Shown here one piece after another: positions 63,884 to 64,000 of a stretch of DNA of 64,000 nt. How positions within the stretch are numbered: position 1 is the stretch's first letter; each line of letters starts with the position of its first letter. Source of the DNA: Metellina segmentata (lineage: Eukaryota > Arthropoda > Arachnida > Araneae > Tetragnathidae); NCBI GenBank assembly GCA_947359465.1, contig OX375883.1:17238088-17302087 (forward strand). Reading direction: 5' to 3'. Both the position numbers and the translations under genes were made by a program. The notes beneath the pieces were generated by a model. That model had not been told where the DNA came from, made no database searches, and saw only the letters and a list, made by a program, of their open reading frames with translations.

Positions 63884-64000
63884 GACTGGACAATAAATTA
63901 CGGAGTACCTACTGCATTGCAGCTTATCTCCACATCCTAAAATTACTTTAAAATGAAAAAATTTAACAAAAATGATTATATTTCAAGAGAAAAATGAGAA
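63884..64000 (-). mobile_element. Jockey/X-like LINE copy X0, 3' end only
   Basis: Stem-loop at 63902-63931 (GGAG...CTCC) and CCAGT-repeat tail at about 63879-63890, directly followed in reading direction by the leader of Xa. The rest lies beyond the window. Confidence 0.65.

Overview
The window is AT-rich eukaryotic DNA, most likely from an arthropod and plausibly an arachnid. That assignment is an inference from the repertoire of I-type, Jockey/X-type and CR1/L2-type LINEs together with MULE, Mutator-like, Harbinger, hAT and LTR elements. No bacterial-style operons, rRNA genes or CRISPR arrays were seen. Almost everything recognisable is mobile DNA in various stages of decay. The only candidate host gene is an ALKBH2-like DNA repair dioxygenase copy that carries an in-frame stop and has been split by a LINE.

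Left part (1-19440). The window opens inside LINE copy A. Positions 3122-19440 hold one large composite on the + strand, made of three linked pieces (B, C, D) of an I-type LINE. B and C lack 3' ends; D has its 3' end. A diverged sister copy, E, which has a nearly complete 1,226-codon ORF2, is nested in D. The whole composite is bounded by one 13-bp target duplication and splits the C-terminus of a Mutator-like transposase pseudogene (2984-3121 and 19441-21082, - strand). E has its own 14-bp duplication.

Middle part (19441-46800). This holds decayed DNA transposons (Mutator-like, MULE, HARBI1, hAT, a Myb/SANT partner gene), a CR1/L2-like LINE fragment, and a candidate 2.1-kb terminal-inverted-repeat element with a duplicated exon-like segment. 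It also holds a 1,132-bp TRIM-like miniature LTR element with identical-length LTRs. LINE copy G (32433-41472, 14-bp duplication) is itself split by a 3.4-kb hAT element with an 8-bp duplication. K is a 436-bp truncated LINE with a 14-bp duplication. Gypsy-like pol remnants and tRNA-like sequences follow.

Right part (46719-64000). The ALKBH2-like copy is interrupted by LINE H (46801-52450). Next come a three-piece LINE chain (N1-N2-N3), a gypsy-like integrase region broken by a 431-bp solo LTR, and a separate 3' LTR. The window ends in a head-to-tail - strand series of Jockey/X-like LINE pieces (Xd, Xc, Xb, Xa, X0), three of which have a stem-loop and a (CCAGT)n tail.

How the I-type LINEs are built: a 535-542 bp GC-rich leader that starts at CCCCCAGG; ORF1 with three zinc knuckles; ORF2 with APE endonuclease, reverse transcriptase, RNase H and a C-terminal zinc motif; then a conserved 3' stem-loop and an (ATCCA)n tail. 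The most notable signals are the multi-template chains that share one target duplication, the covarying 3' stem-loop, the unusually conserved leader with an antisense ORF, and the TRIM.
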